A stretch of 64,000 nt of DNA, taken from UKL13-2 sp038206765. GTDB taxonomy: Bacteria > Pseudomonadota > Gammaproteobacteria > Burkholderiales > Usitatibacteraceae. The position numbers and the translations under genes are program-made. Shown here piece after piece: positions 41,836 to 49,647 of this stretch. Below the pieces are notes generated by a model. It worked only from the letters and a program-made list of their open reading frames with translations, was not told the DNA's origin and did no database searches. Within the stretch, counting starts at the first letter, position 1. Each line of letters opens with the position of its first letter. The DNA lies in contig JBBRAM010000007.1 of the NCBI GenBank assembly GCA_038206765.1, positions 104,286 to 168,285 on the forward strand, in the 5' to 3' direction.

Positions 41836-42774
41836 TTAAGAATCGCTTAGTTTATTCGTCCCGCGGGACTTTTGCTGTGCGCTGCGAACTCTGTCCTTCA
41901 ATCGATTTTGCGCAAAATTGACGAAACTTCGCAGATTCGGTGACTGCTGGCGCGCCGATGGATACATAATGCTGGCCGGAATTGACGCACTCTCGTATTT
42001 TTCGAGTATCCGCTTAAGGTTGCCTGCGTTGATTTCGGCCTGCACGTGATAATCCAAGAAGCGCCCAAAGCCCACGCCTTGCACGCAGGCAGATACACCC
42101 GCGTCGACCTGATTGGTCACGAGGATACTTCTAATCGGTACTTGCACTTGTTTGCGACCCAAATTGAAATCCCAATGGGTTGGCGAGACAACACTCGTAA
42201 AACTGACACAGCGTTGGTTGCGCAAATCAGCAGGGGTCGTTGGCGAACCCGCTATTTTAATAAACATTGGACTTGCAACGATGACGCGGCGCACCTCACC
42301 GATGCCATGCGCAATCATCGACGAGTCGGGTAGCTTTGCAACTCTAACGGCAATATCCATGCCTTCTTCGAGCAGGTCGATCACCCGATCAAGCAGCACC
42401 AGCTCGATGCTGATTTCAGGATACTCAAGCAAAAAATCAGCAACGACTGGCGCGACGAAAGTGCGTCCAAATGAAACCGAGGCCGCTATTCTCAGTTTTC
42501 CGCGCGGCGTGGCGCTACGCGCGCTGAGACTGAGTTGGGCGTCGTCGACAGCGGCAATAATCTGCCGACTGCGCTCATAGTAATCGCGGCCTTCATCTGT
42601 CAACGACATGCGTCGTGTGGTGCGATTTAACAATCGCACGCCGAGTTCGCGCTCCAGAGCTGCGAGTGTCCGCACCATCGACGGCTGCGAAACATCGAGC
42701 GTGGCGGCAGCAGCGGTAATGCTGCCGCCCTCAACAATTTTAATGAATGCTTGAATGGCGTGGAGCTTATCCAT
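41836..42774 (-). CDS. LysR-family transcriptional regulator
   Basis: About 312 residues from the ATG at 42774 (an ATG at 42783 would add three). The winged helix-turn-helix is MDKLHAIQAFIKIVEGGSITAAAATLDVSQPSMVRTLAALERELGVRLLNRTTRRMSLTDEG. An effector-binding domain of the substrate-binding fold follows (RGKLRIAASVSFGRTFVAPVVADFLLEYPEISIELVLLD). It is divergent to the AhpD-like gene, the usual LysR layout, so it probably controls the block 42934-47995 and perhaps the GST gene. The inducer is unknown. Confidence 0.92.
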   Translation of the reverse strand: MDKLHAIQAFIKIVEGGSITAAAATLDVSQPSMVRTLAALERELGVRLLNRTTRRMSLTDEGRDYYERSRQIIAAVDDAQLSLSARSATPRGKLRIAASVSFGRTFVAPVVADFLLEYPEISIELVLLDRVIDLLEEGMDIAVRVAKLPDSSMIAHGIGEVRRVIVASPMFIKIAGSPTTPADLRNQRCVSFTSVVSPTHWDFNLGRKQVQVPIRSILVTNQVDAGVSACVQGVGFGRFLDYHVQAEINAGNLKRILEKYESASIPASIMYPSARQQSPNLRSFVNFAQNRLKDRVRSAQQKSRGTNKLSDS

Positions 42775-42789
42775 GGCAAACATATTACT

Positions 42790-42813
42790 GCATTTAACGT
42801 AGCAATGAAATGC
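42790..42813. promoter_or_regulatory. Inverted repeat, candidate LysR operator
   Basis: GCATTT (42790-42795) and AAATGC (42808-42813) form an inverted repeat with a 12-base spacer in the 159-base divergent region between the LysR gene and the AhpD-like gene. LysR boxes are usually T-N11-A dyads, and this fits loosely. Confidence 0.4.
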
Positions 42814-42887
42814 TTTTGACGCCATTTATTCGTTTGCCGGATGCGCCCAGAATTCACTCCGTTGCTTAACGACGAAGTTAGCGACAT

Positions 42888-42908
42888 CACATTCCACATT
42901 CCACATTC
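42888..42908 (+). repeat. Three tandem CACATTC heptamers
   Basis: CACATTC is repeated exactly three times head to tail, ending 10 bases before the Shine-Dalgarno (AAAAGGAG) of the AhpD-like gene. Such a short tandem repeat in the leader can vary in copy number. Confidence 0.6.
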
Positions 42909-42933
42909 ACCCAACTTTAAAAGGAGAAACAAC

Positions 42934-43494
42934 ATGGCAAGAGTTCAAGTCGTCAACCCACAAACTGCGACCGGCGAAGCAAAATCATTGTTGGATGCGG
43001 TCCAAGCGCAATTAGGTATTACGCCCAATTTTATTCGTGTCCTAGCCAACTCACCCATGGCGCTTGAGGGCTTTTTGGGCCTTTATGGGGCGGTGGGCAA
43101 AGTAAGTCTGGATAAAGCCACGCAAGAACGGATCGCCTTAGCAATCGCAGAGGGCAATGGTTGCCAATATTGCGTATCAGCGCATACCGCCATCGGACGC
43201 GGTGCAGGTTTAAGCAACGATGAAATGGCGTTGAACCGCAAAGGCACATCCGGTGAAACCAAAGCCGCCGCCATCGTCGCCCTTGCAAAGACATTAAACG
43301 CCAACATGGGCGAAATCACCACGAACGAATTTGATGCTGCGCGTAACGCCGGCTTGTCGGATGGCGAAATTGTCGAGGTTATTTCAGTTGTCGCAATGAA
43401 TATTTTTACCAACATTCTCGGTAAGGCAACACGCATTGAAATCGACTTTCCAAAAGTTGAGCTGCTTCAACCGGCCGTTCGTGCGGCTGCCTGA
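42934..43494 (+). CDS. AhpD-like carboxymuconolactone decarboxylase-family protein
   Basis: The 187 residues carry the AhpD-type motif E-x3-C-x2-C-x3-H (Glu73, Cys77, Cys80, His84: EGNGCQYCVSAH). This points to a peroxidase-type redox site rather than a true carboxymuconolactone decarboxylase. Helical repeats before and after match the family (NFIRVLANSPMALEGFLGLYGAV; DGEIVEVISVVAMNIFTNIL). A strong AAAAGGAG precedes the ATG at 42934. First gene of the co-directional block facing LysR. Confidence 0.9.
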   Translation: MARVQVVNPQTATGEAKSLLDAVQAQLGITPNFIRVLANSPMALEGFLGLYGAVGKVSLDKATQERIALAIAEGNGCQYCVSAHTAIGRGAGLSNDEMALNRKGTSGETKAAAIVALAKTLNANMGEITTNEFDAARNAGLSDGEIVEVISVVAMNIFTNILGKATRIEIDFPKVELLQPAVRAAA

Positions 43495-43581
43495 TTTACA
43501 AAACTGATTCACGAACCCAGTTTACCAACATCGTTAAAACTTCAGTTTCTACAATTTTTAATTAACCCAAAAGGAAAAATC

Positions 43582-44061
43582 ATGAGCACTAATCTAAATC
43601 GTTTCATCAAAATCGCGGCCGTTAGTTTCGCACTCGGCTTAACTGGTGTCGCCACGCCGGCACTGGCTGTAAAGCAAACCGGTGGCGAATACAACACCTT
43701 GTATGCGGGCCTCGGCGCCAAAGGCTATGACGTTGTTTCCTATTTCACCGTGGGGCAGCCAGTTGTCGGATCTGACCGCTATGTGACCGAATATGGCGGT
43801 GTGAGGTGGCAATTCTCAAACGCTGAAAACCTCGCCACCTTCAAGAGTGACCCTTCCAAATTCGCACCACAATACGGTGGCTTCTGTGCATGGGGCGCAT
43901 CGGTTGGCAAACTGTTTGACGTGGACCCGGTTAACGGTTGGAAGATCGTTGATGGCAAGTTGTACCTGAATTTCAATGGCGATATCAATGCCACATTTAG
44001 CAAAGACCCGGCAAGCTTTATTGCCAAAGCAAACCGCAACTGGTCAACACTAAATAAATAA
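43582..44061 (+). CDS. Exported YHS-domain protein
   Basis: The 159-residue precursor has a signal peptide (IKIAAVSFALGLTGVATPALA, cleavage likely after Ala29) and a YHS domain: LGAKGYDVVSYFTVGQPVVGSDRYVTEYGGVRWQFSNAENLATFKSDPSKFAPQYGGFCAWG. YHS domains are thought to bind metal; here one Cys is kept (GGFCAWG). Similar stand-alone exported YHS proteins are common in proteobacteria with no settled function. AAAAGGA precedes the ATG. It lies 87 bases after the AhpD-like gene. Confidence 0.88.
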   Translation: MSTNLNRFIKIAAVSFALGLTGVATPALAVKQTGGEYNTLYAGLGAKGYDVVSYFTVGQPVVGSDRYVTEYGGVRWQFSNAENLATFKSDPSKFAPQYGGFCAWGASVGKLFDVDPVNGWKIVDGKLYLNFNGDINATFSKDPASFIAKANRNWSTLNK

Positions 44062-44153
44062 TGGGGTGTCCGCTGGAGCCAGATATTTTTACAGATTTCC
44101 GTTATGCGCTCCAGCACACTCATATTTCCTGATTCGCTACCAAGGAGTTCGCC

Positions 44154-44807
44154 ATGTTGCAAGCACACGCGCTGATTGCCGTTGAGCCCGTCACTCCTGT
44201 CGTCGGTGAAGGCACTAATAAGGCGAGAAACTACTCGCCCTATGGTTGCAATGCGGGCGAATTAGAAAGGCTACGTCCCTACCTGATGCGCTTCGCGCGC
44301 GCCAAGTTCAATGACGTGTACACGGCGGAGGATTTGGTGCAGGAGACAATGTTGGCTGCGTTGGTCGCCCAAAGCCCATTTATGAGCCGCTCGGTACTGA
44401 GTACTTGGGTAACGGCAATTCTTAAACACAAAATTGCTGATGCATACCGTCGTAAAGCGAAGGAAAATCTTCAACATATATCGGACGCCGCTGACGACCA
44501 TGATGATGGCGTTGATAGACAGCAAATGGAAACGACTCTTTATTCCAAAACTGAAACCGAGACGCGCCGTACGCTATCCGACCCGGCGCTTGAAATCGAG
44601 CGCAGGCAACTCGCCAGTAGTTTCATGTGTGCAGTTGACAACCTACCCACTCGCCAACGTGATGCTTTCATGATGGTGCATATTCATGGCGTCAGCAGGT
44701 TAGATGCGGCACAGCGCACCGGCGTATCACTCAACAACCTCTGGGTAATTCTGCACCGCTCTCGCAAAGCCTTGAAAGTGCAGTTGCAGGGCGCGTACGC
44801 GATATAG
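44154..44807 (+). CDS. Sigma-70-family (ECF-like) RNA polymerase sigma factor
   Basis: A 217-residue group IV sigma factor. Region 2 is visible as LRPYLMRFARAKFNDVYTAEDLVQETMLAALVAQ with STWVTAILKHKIADAYRRK. Region 4 is NLPTRQRDAFMMVHIHGVSRLDAAQRTGVSLNNLWVILHRSRKALK. A hydrophilic linker of about 60 residues joins them, longer than usual. AAGGAG precedes the ATG. No zinc-finger or membrane anti-sigma gene adjoins, which is unusual for this class. Confidence 0.88.
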   Translation: MLQAHALIAVEPVTPVVGEGTNKARNYSPYGCNAGELERLRPYLMRFARAKFNDVYTAEDLVQETMLAALVAQSPFMSRSVLSTWVTAILKHKIADAYRRKAKENLQHISDAADDHDDGVDRQQMETTLYSKTETETRRTLSDPALEIERRQLASSFMCAVDNLPTRQRDAFMMVHIHGVSRLDAAQRTGVSLNNLWVILHRSRKALKVQLQGAYAI

Positions 44808-44974
44808 CCCGGCAAAACAATTCTCCAACGAGCCTGTTTTCAACATTAAAAATCTTGGACCCCCAGAATTTTTCAGCTTACTTAAACCTCTAGCACTGGC
44901 GCGCTTTTCCAAGGCATTTTGCCTTAAAAGGGCCGCCAAGTCTTACCAAGAAAATTTACTGAGAAAGTTTCAAC

Positions 44975-46609
44975 ATGCCTCATGCTTACGCCAACATTGC
45001 CTTTACACCTGCCGTTCGCGACATGCAACGACAGATCGGGAGCCGCGAGAACTCTGCGCAGATTGATGGCGTCGACGATCGAGACAATCGCCTGGGCCAA
45101 TCGGAAATTGAATTCATTGCGGCACGCGACAGCTTTTATCAAGCGACCGTTAGCGAAACGGGCTGGCCTTATGTGCAGTTTCGTGGGGGGCCCATAGGAT
45201 TTTTAAAATTACTAAATACCACCACGCTGGGCTACGCGGATTTTCGCGGCAACATGCAATACATTAGTGTCGGAAACTATATAAACAATGATCGCATTTC
45301 AATCATATTGATGGATTACGAGAATCGTGCGCGCTTAAAAATCCTCGGACGTGTTCGGGTTGTGAATTTGGACGATGACCCCGAGCTCATCGCTAAATTG
45401 GAGTCGCCAAGTTACCGCGCGCGTGTTCAACGCGGCGTGCTGATTTCGGTAGAGGGCTTCGACTGGAACTGCCCGCAACACATTACACCTCGCTTTTCTG
45501 AGGTGGAAATTTTTAATAGAACTGTACCGTTGCAAGAAGAAATCGCGCGACTCAAATTGCGTCTCGAAGCGGGCAAGCCTGAAGCGGTCGTGCCGGCCAT
45601 GTCGGGCACAATTAGCACAATTGGCTTTGGTCCACTTGCAGTGGTGATTTCTAGCGTGCGCCAACTGACGTCTCGCGTGCGCGCTTACGAATTACGCGCC
45701 GCCGACGATAGCAAACTTCCTCCCGTTGCTCCGGGCGCGCACATTGATTTACCAGTGCGCCTCATCGGTCCGGACAAAATGAAAATGATCAACGGCACGC
45801 GCCGATACTCAATCACTGCGGCCTCTGAGGATGGCCAGACGTATGAAGTTGCCGTGCAGCTTGATCGCGCCGGCCGCGGCGGATCCATTGCAGTACATCG
45901 TGACTACCAAGTTGGGGTCACACTAAACTGTAGCAGGCCCAACAATGATTTCATGCTTCATACCGACTACCGGCCCACTGTATTGATCGCTGGCGGTATC
46001 GGTATCACGCCCATTTACGCAATGACGATGGCCCTAACGAAGGCTGGTCGTGCGGTGGCACTGCATTACGCGGCCCGTTCACATAACGAGGCGGCTTTGG
46101 TAAAACCGCTGACGGCCGCTTTGGGCGGCGAGCTGTATCTGTCCTTGAGTGATGCTGGCAGCAGGCTTGATCTACCGACGATTTTAGCCAGCGCGCCCGC
46201 AAACAGCGTGTTCTACGTTTGCGGGCCGAGTGGATTGATTGAGGCGGTTCGTATGGCCGCGATCAGTGCAGGTATTTCAGCGGAGCGCATTCGTTTCGAG
46301 CGTTTTACGGCGGCAGTCCAGGTAACGGACACTGCCAATGAAAAACCAGTGCACGTCAAATTGCGGCGCAGCCAGAAAATAATTGAAGTAAGCGCGACGC
46401 AGTCAATTCTCGATGCCGTGCAAGCCGCCGGCGTTGACGTTCCTGCGTCGTGCCGAGCAGGAACCTGCGGCACCTGTTCGGTAAAAGTTATCGACGGCAC
46501 CCCAGAGCACCGCGATACCGCGTTAACCACCGCTGAGCGTGTGCAAGCCAGCTTGATGTGTATTTGTGTTTCACGAGCCTCATCTCCTACTTTAACACTC
46601 GATATTTAA
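44975..46609 (+). CDS. PNPOx-like / ferredoxin reductase / 2Fe-2S ferredoxin fusion
   Basis: A 544-residue flavoprotein with three modules. Residues ~40-190 resemble pyridoxamine-phosphate-oxidase-like FMN domains (GWPYVQFRGGPIGFLKLLNTTTLGYADFRGN). Residues ~215-440 are a ferredoxin-reductase unit with FAD motif RRYSIT, NAD motif GGIGITP and YVCGPSGL. Residues ~455-544 are a plant-type [2Fe-2S] domain with C-x4-C-x2-C (Cys493, 498, 501) and a fourth Cys at about 529. Electrons could run NAD(P)H-FAD-[2Fe-2S]-FMN within one chain. Substrate unknown. It follows the sigma gene by 167 bases. Confidence 0.9.
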   Translation: MPHAYANIAFTPAVRDMQRQIGSRENSAQIDGVDDRDNRLGQSEIEFIAARDSFYQATVSETGWPYVQFRGGPIGFLKLLNTTTLGYADFRGNMQYISVGNYINNDRISIILMDYENRARLKILGRVRVVNLDDDPELIAKLESPSYRARVQRGVLISVEGFDWNCPQHITPRFSEVEIFNRTVPLQEEIARLKLRLEAGKPEAVVPAMSGTISTIGFGPLAVVISSVRQLTSRVRAYELRAADDSKLPPVAPGAHIDLPVRLIGPDKMKMINGTRRYSITAASEDGQTYEVAVQLDRAGRGGSIAVHRDYQVGVTLNCSRPNNDFMLHTDYRPTVLIAGGIGITPIYAMTMALTKAGRAVALHYAARSHNEAALVKPLTAALGGELYLSLSDAGSRLDLPTILASAPANSVFYVCGPSGLIEAVRMAAISAGISAERIRFERFTAAVQVTDTANEKPVHVKLRRSQKIIEVSATQSILDAVQAAGVDVPASCRAGTCGTCSVKVIDGTPEHRDTALTTAERVQASLMCICVSRASSPTLTLDI

Positions 46610-46623
46610 CGGAAGGAACCGCC

Positions 46624-46806
46624 ATGCTTGCGACGCAATTTGCTTTAGATTATCCGACTGAAATTGGTTACGAGGCGGCTTGGTTTCTTTCATCACGTTT
46701 TCCTGATTGGGCGAGCCCAGCCGACCGCACAATTAGCGTCGTGAATTGTTCATGTATTGAACGTTCTCTGTCCAATTCAAACCTCAAAGGCAATTTAAAT
46801 GATTGA
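46624..46806 (+). CDS. 60-residue protein, unrecognised
   Basis: A short frame beginning MLATQFALDYPTEIGYEAAW with a strong GGAAGGA eight bases before the ATG. It starts 14 bases after the fusion gene and overlaps the DUF1348 start by 8 bases. These spacings suggest a translated, coupled gene. No domain, signal or membrane segment is evident; it has two adjacent-type cysteines (CSC) near residue 45. Confidence 0.45.
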   Translation: MLATQFALDYPTEIGYEAAWFLSSRFPDWASPADRTISVVNCSCIERSLSNSNLKGNLND

Positions 46807-47275
46807 ATCTATTTCACGTCCGCCGCTGCCTCCCTTCACCCGAGAGAGCGCAATTCAGAAAGTCAGGCTCGCCGAAGATGGCTGGAATTCCCGAGACCCG
46901 CTTCGAGTATCACTTGCGTACACCCTAGATTCCTCTTGGCGGAACCGTGCAGAATTTCCCGTTGGCCGCGACGAGATCATCGCCCTACTCACGCGAAAAT
47001 GGATACGCGAGCATGATTATCGACTCATCAAAGAGCTATGGGCATTTACCGAAAGTCGGATTGCGGTGCGCTTCGCCTATGAATGGCGCGATGATGCCGG
47101 CAATTGGTTTCGCTCATACGGAAGTGAGAATTGGGAATTCGATCCGAACGGCCTCATGCGGCGGCGCTTCGCAAGCATAAACGATATGCCGATTTCTGAA
47201 ACTGAACGTAAATTTCATTGGGCACTTGGCAGACGTCCAGACGATCATCCCGGCCTGAGTGATTTGGGTCTGTAG
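46799..47275 (+). CDS. DUF1348 (SnoaL/NTF2-like) protein
   Basis: The 158 residues match DUF1348 almost throughout: RPPLPPFTRESAIQKVRLAEDGWNSRDPLRVSLAYTLDSSWRNR, GRDEIIALLTRKWIREHDYRLIKELWAFTESRIAVRFAYEW and SYGSENWEFDPNGLMRRRFASINDMPI. The fold is the NTF2/SnoaL cone; no enzymatic role is established. It is coupled to the 60-residue gene upstream. Confidence 0.9.
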   Translation: MIESISRPPLPPFTRESAIQKVRLAEDGWNSRDPLRVSLAYTLDSSWRNRAEFPVGRDEIIALLTRKWIREHDYRLIKELWAFTESRIAVRFAYEWRDDAGNWFRSYGSENWEFDPNGLMRRRFASINDMPISETERKFHWALGRRPDDHPGLSDLGL

Positions 47276-47296
47276 AGGCGCCAAATTTTCAACCAT

Positions 47297-47536
47297 ATGA
47301 ATACTAACTCCCCAAAATCCAAAAGACCAAAATCGCTTCGACATTATGGGTTGGTCTCAATACCGTCTCAGCACAGTATTTTAACCGCAGCATGGTTTCA
47401 ACTGGTGGCATTCTTGCTCTTTCGATTGTCCACGCCCTCTGCTCTGTTTGTGTTGTTCAGTACGTGTGTTCCCGTAACGGTCGGCGAGCTTAACGAAATC
47501 ATACTTCCGATACAAACGTCAGCGCCGCGGCATTGA
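47297..47536 (+). CDS. Possible 79-residue protein
   Basis: An open frame with a basic N-terminus and one hydrophobic stretch (AAWFQLVAFLLFRLSTPSALFVLFSTCVPVTVG) that could be a membrane segment. No good Shine-Dalgarno and no recognised homology. It fills the space between the DUF1348 and tautomerase genes and might be chance. Confidence 0.25.
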   Translation: MNTNSPKSKRPKSLRHYGLVSIPSQHSILTAAWFQLVAFLLFRLSTPSALFVLFSTCVPVTVGELNEIILPIQTSAPRH

Positions 47537-47593
47537 CAACCCAGCAACCTAATGAATTTTTCACCGCCTCACTTTTCCGCGAAAGGAATCAAC

Positions 47594-47995
47594 ATGCCAA
47601 TCTTAAATGTCAAACTTTGCACATCGCCATCGCTCGAAATATCTCAGAGTATCGCAACTGGGTTAACCGATTTAACGGTTGAAATTCTCAAGAAAAAGCG
47701 TGAACTGACCGCAGTAGCCATCGATAACGTTCTGCCGTCGGAATGGTTTATTGGTGGCGTTGCGCTTGCTGCCGAGCCGTTCAGCACTCTCCATCTCGAC
47801 ATAAAGGTCACTGAAGGAACCAACACCAAAGACGAAAAGGCGCTTTATGTTAGTCGTGTGTTTAAAGCCATCGAAGGCATCATTGGCCAACTCGCCCCGG
47901 CAAGCTACATCGTCATTCACGAGGTTCGCGGAGACTCGTGGGGCTATCAGGGGCAAACACAGGAGTACCGTTATATTAAGGGTAAGCCTCTTTAA
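47594..47995 (+). CDS. Tautomerase-family protein
   Basis: The 133 residues begin MPILNVKLCTSPSLEISQSIATGLTDLT. They carry the Pro that becomes the N-terminal catalytic base of the 4-oxalocrotonate tautomerase superfamily once Met is removed. Two beta-alpha-beta units are present, so it is the long, fused-subunit form. IVIHEVRGDSWGYQGQTQ marks the second unit. AAAGGAA precedes the ATG. Last gene of the block before rng. Substrate unknown. Confidence 0.85.
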   Translation: MPILNVKLCTSPSLEISQSIATGLTDLTVEILKKKRELTAVAIDNVLPSEWFIGGVALAAEPFSTLHLDIKVTEGTNTKDEKALYVSRVFKAIEGIIGQLAPASYIVIHEVRGDSWGYQGQTQEYRYIKGKPL

Positions 47996-48110
47996 CGATG
48001 TAGGCAAAATTTCCCGCTTTGTGCACATAACTGCCGACTATTGATTCAAGCGCGACATACGAAGCATCAGGTAAACTCCAGCTAGACTAAAACTTTAGCG
48101 GAGCACTTCT

Positions 48111-49562
48111 TTGAACGAGCAAATACTGATAAACGTCACGCCGCAGGAATCTCGGGTGGCGATCTTAGAACAGGGCGCGGTACAGGAGCTGCATGTCGAG
48201 CGTGGGTCCAACCGTGGGCTGGTCGGCAACGTTTATCTAGGCCGCGTTGGGCGTGTGTTGCCGGGAATGCAGTCAGCGTTTATTGAAATCGGACTAGCGC
48301 GCGCGGCGTTTTTACATGTTGCCGAGGTGTGGTCGGGCAATAAAACGGCCGAGCAAAAGCCAATTGAAAAATTGTTGCACGAAGGCCAGACCATTGTAGT
48401 GCAGGTGATTAAGGACCCGATTGGCAGCAAGGGCGCGCGTCTCTCAACGCAAATTTCGTTTGCCGGTCGCTTGCTGGTGTACCTGCCGCAAGATCAGCAC
48501 ATCGGCATTTCACAACGCATTGAAGACGAAGCCGAACGCGAACATTTGCGCGAGAAGGTGCATGCGCTCATGCCGCCGGGCGAGACCGGCGGATTCATTG
48601 TTCGCACAGTCGCCGAGACGGCAACTGATGAGGAGTTAACCGCTGACATTGAATACTTGATCAAGCTTTGGCGTGGCATTTTGGACAAATCCAAAACCGC
48701 CGCGCCCCAAGCGCTGCTTTATCAAGACCTTGATTTGACGTTGCGGGTGTTGCGTGATTTAGTGACCTCAGAGACCGAGCGCATTATCGTCGATTCGCGT
48801 GATACTCACCTAAAGCTCACGCAGTTCGCTGAGCAATACAGTCGAAAATCATTAGGCGTTTTAGAACACTATGCTGGCGACCGCCCCTTGTTTGATTTGT
48901 TTGGTGTCGAAGATGAAATTGAGCGTGCATTGAAGCGTCGGGTTGATCTGAAATCTGGAGGCTATGTGATTATCGATCAGACTGAGGCGCTCACCACAGT
49001 GGACGTGAATACCGGTGCGTTTGTGTCGGGCCGAAGTTTTGATGACACCATATTTAAAACGAATTTGGAGGCCACACAAGCGGTTGCGCGGCAGCTTCGG
49101 CTGCGGAATTTGGGCGGCATCATCATTGTTGATTTTATCGACATGGATAACGATGAACACAAAAACGCAGTATTAGCCGAATTCAACAAAGGGCTTTCGC
49201 GTGATCGCACGCGGATCACCGTCAACGGCTTCACGCAACTGGGCTTGGTCGAAATGACACGCAAACGAACCCGCGAAAGTTTGGCGCATGTGTTGTGTGA
49301 GTCGTGCCCAACCTGTTCGGGACGTGGCGAGATTAAATCAGCGCAAACGGTTTGCTATGAAGTGCTGCGTGAAATCATGCGTTCAGCCCGCCAATTTGAT
49401 GCCAAAGAATTCCGCATTTTGGCGTCACAAAGTGTCATTGATCGCTTCTTGGATGAAGAATCGCAGGGCGTGACGATGTTGGAGGATTTCATCAAAAAGC
49501 CGATTTCGCTATCGGTTGAGACGTCTTACACGCAAGAGCAATTTGATGTGATTTTGGTTTGA
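48111..49562 (+). CDS. rng: Ribonuclease G
   Basis: RNase G is an endoribonuclease of the RNase E family that matures the 5' end of 16S rRNA and cuts some mRNAs. The 483 residues begin with MNEQILINVTPQESRVAILEQGAVQELHVER. They contain an S1 domain (about 37-128), the magnesium-binding catalytic VDVNTGAFVSGR and IIVDFIDM segments, and the zinc-link CESCPTCSGRG. It lacks the C-terminal scaffold of RNase E. The start is TTG at 48111, with GGAG eight bases upstream. Confidence 0.96.
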   Translation: MNEQILINVTPQESRVAILEQGAVQELHVERGSNRGLVGNVYLGRVGRVLPGMQSAFIEIGLARAAFLHVAEVWSGNKTAEQKPIEKLLHEGQTIVVQVIKDPIGSKGARLSTQISFAGRLLVYLPQDQHIGISQRIEDEAEREHLREKVHALMPPGETGGFIVRTVAETATDEELTADIEYLIKLWRGILDKSKTAAPQALLYQDLDLTLRVLRDLVTSETERIIVDSRDTHLKLTQFAEQYSRKSLGVLEHYAGDRPLFDLFGVEDEIERALKRRVDLKSGGYVIIDQTEALTTVDVNTGAFVSGRSFDDTIFKTNLEATQAVARQLRLRNLGGIIIVDFIDMDNDEHKNAVLAEFNKGLSRDRTRITVNGFTQLGLVEMTRKRTRESLAHVLCESCPTCSGRGEIKSAQTVCYEVLREIMRSARQFDAKEFRILASQSVIDRFLDEESQGVTMLEDFIKKPISLSVETSYTQEQFDVILV

Positions 49563-49647
49563 GGTAGCGTCGTTACCATAACCCTGCAACCACGGTTTAA
49601 CGATCAACGTCGCGCTTATTGGGCTCTCCAGCGGTCGCTATAGGTGG

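Noticed and set aside
44072..44115. Inverted repeat GCTGGAGC / GCTCCAGC between the YHS and sigma genes as a terminator
   Set aside because: The loop is 28 bases and no T-run follows; too weak to call.
41079..48110. Genomic island with integrase or tRNA attachment site
   Set aside because: No integrase, transposase, tRNA or flanking direct repeats could be seen, so I describe it only as an accessory block.
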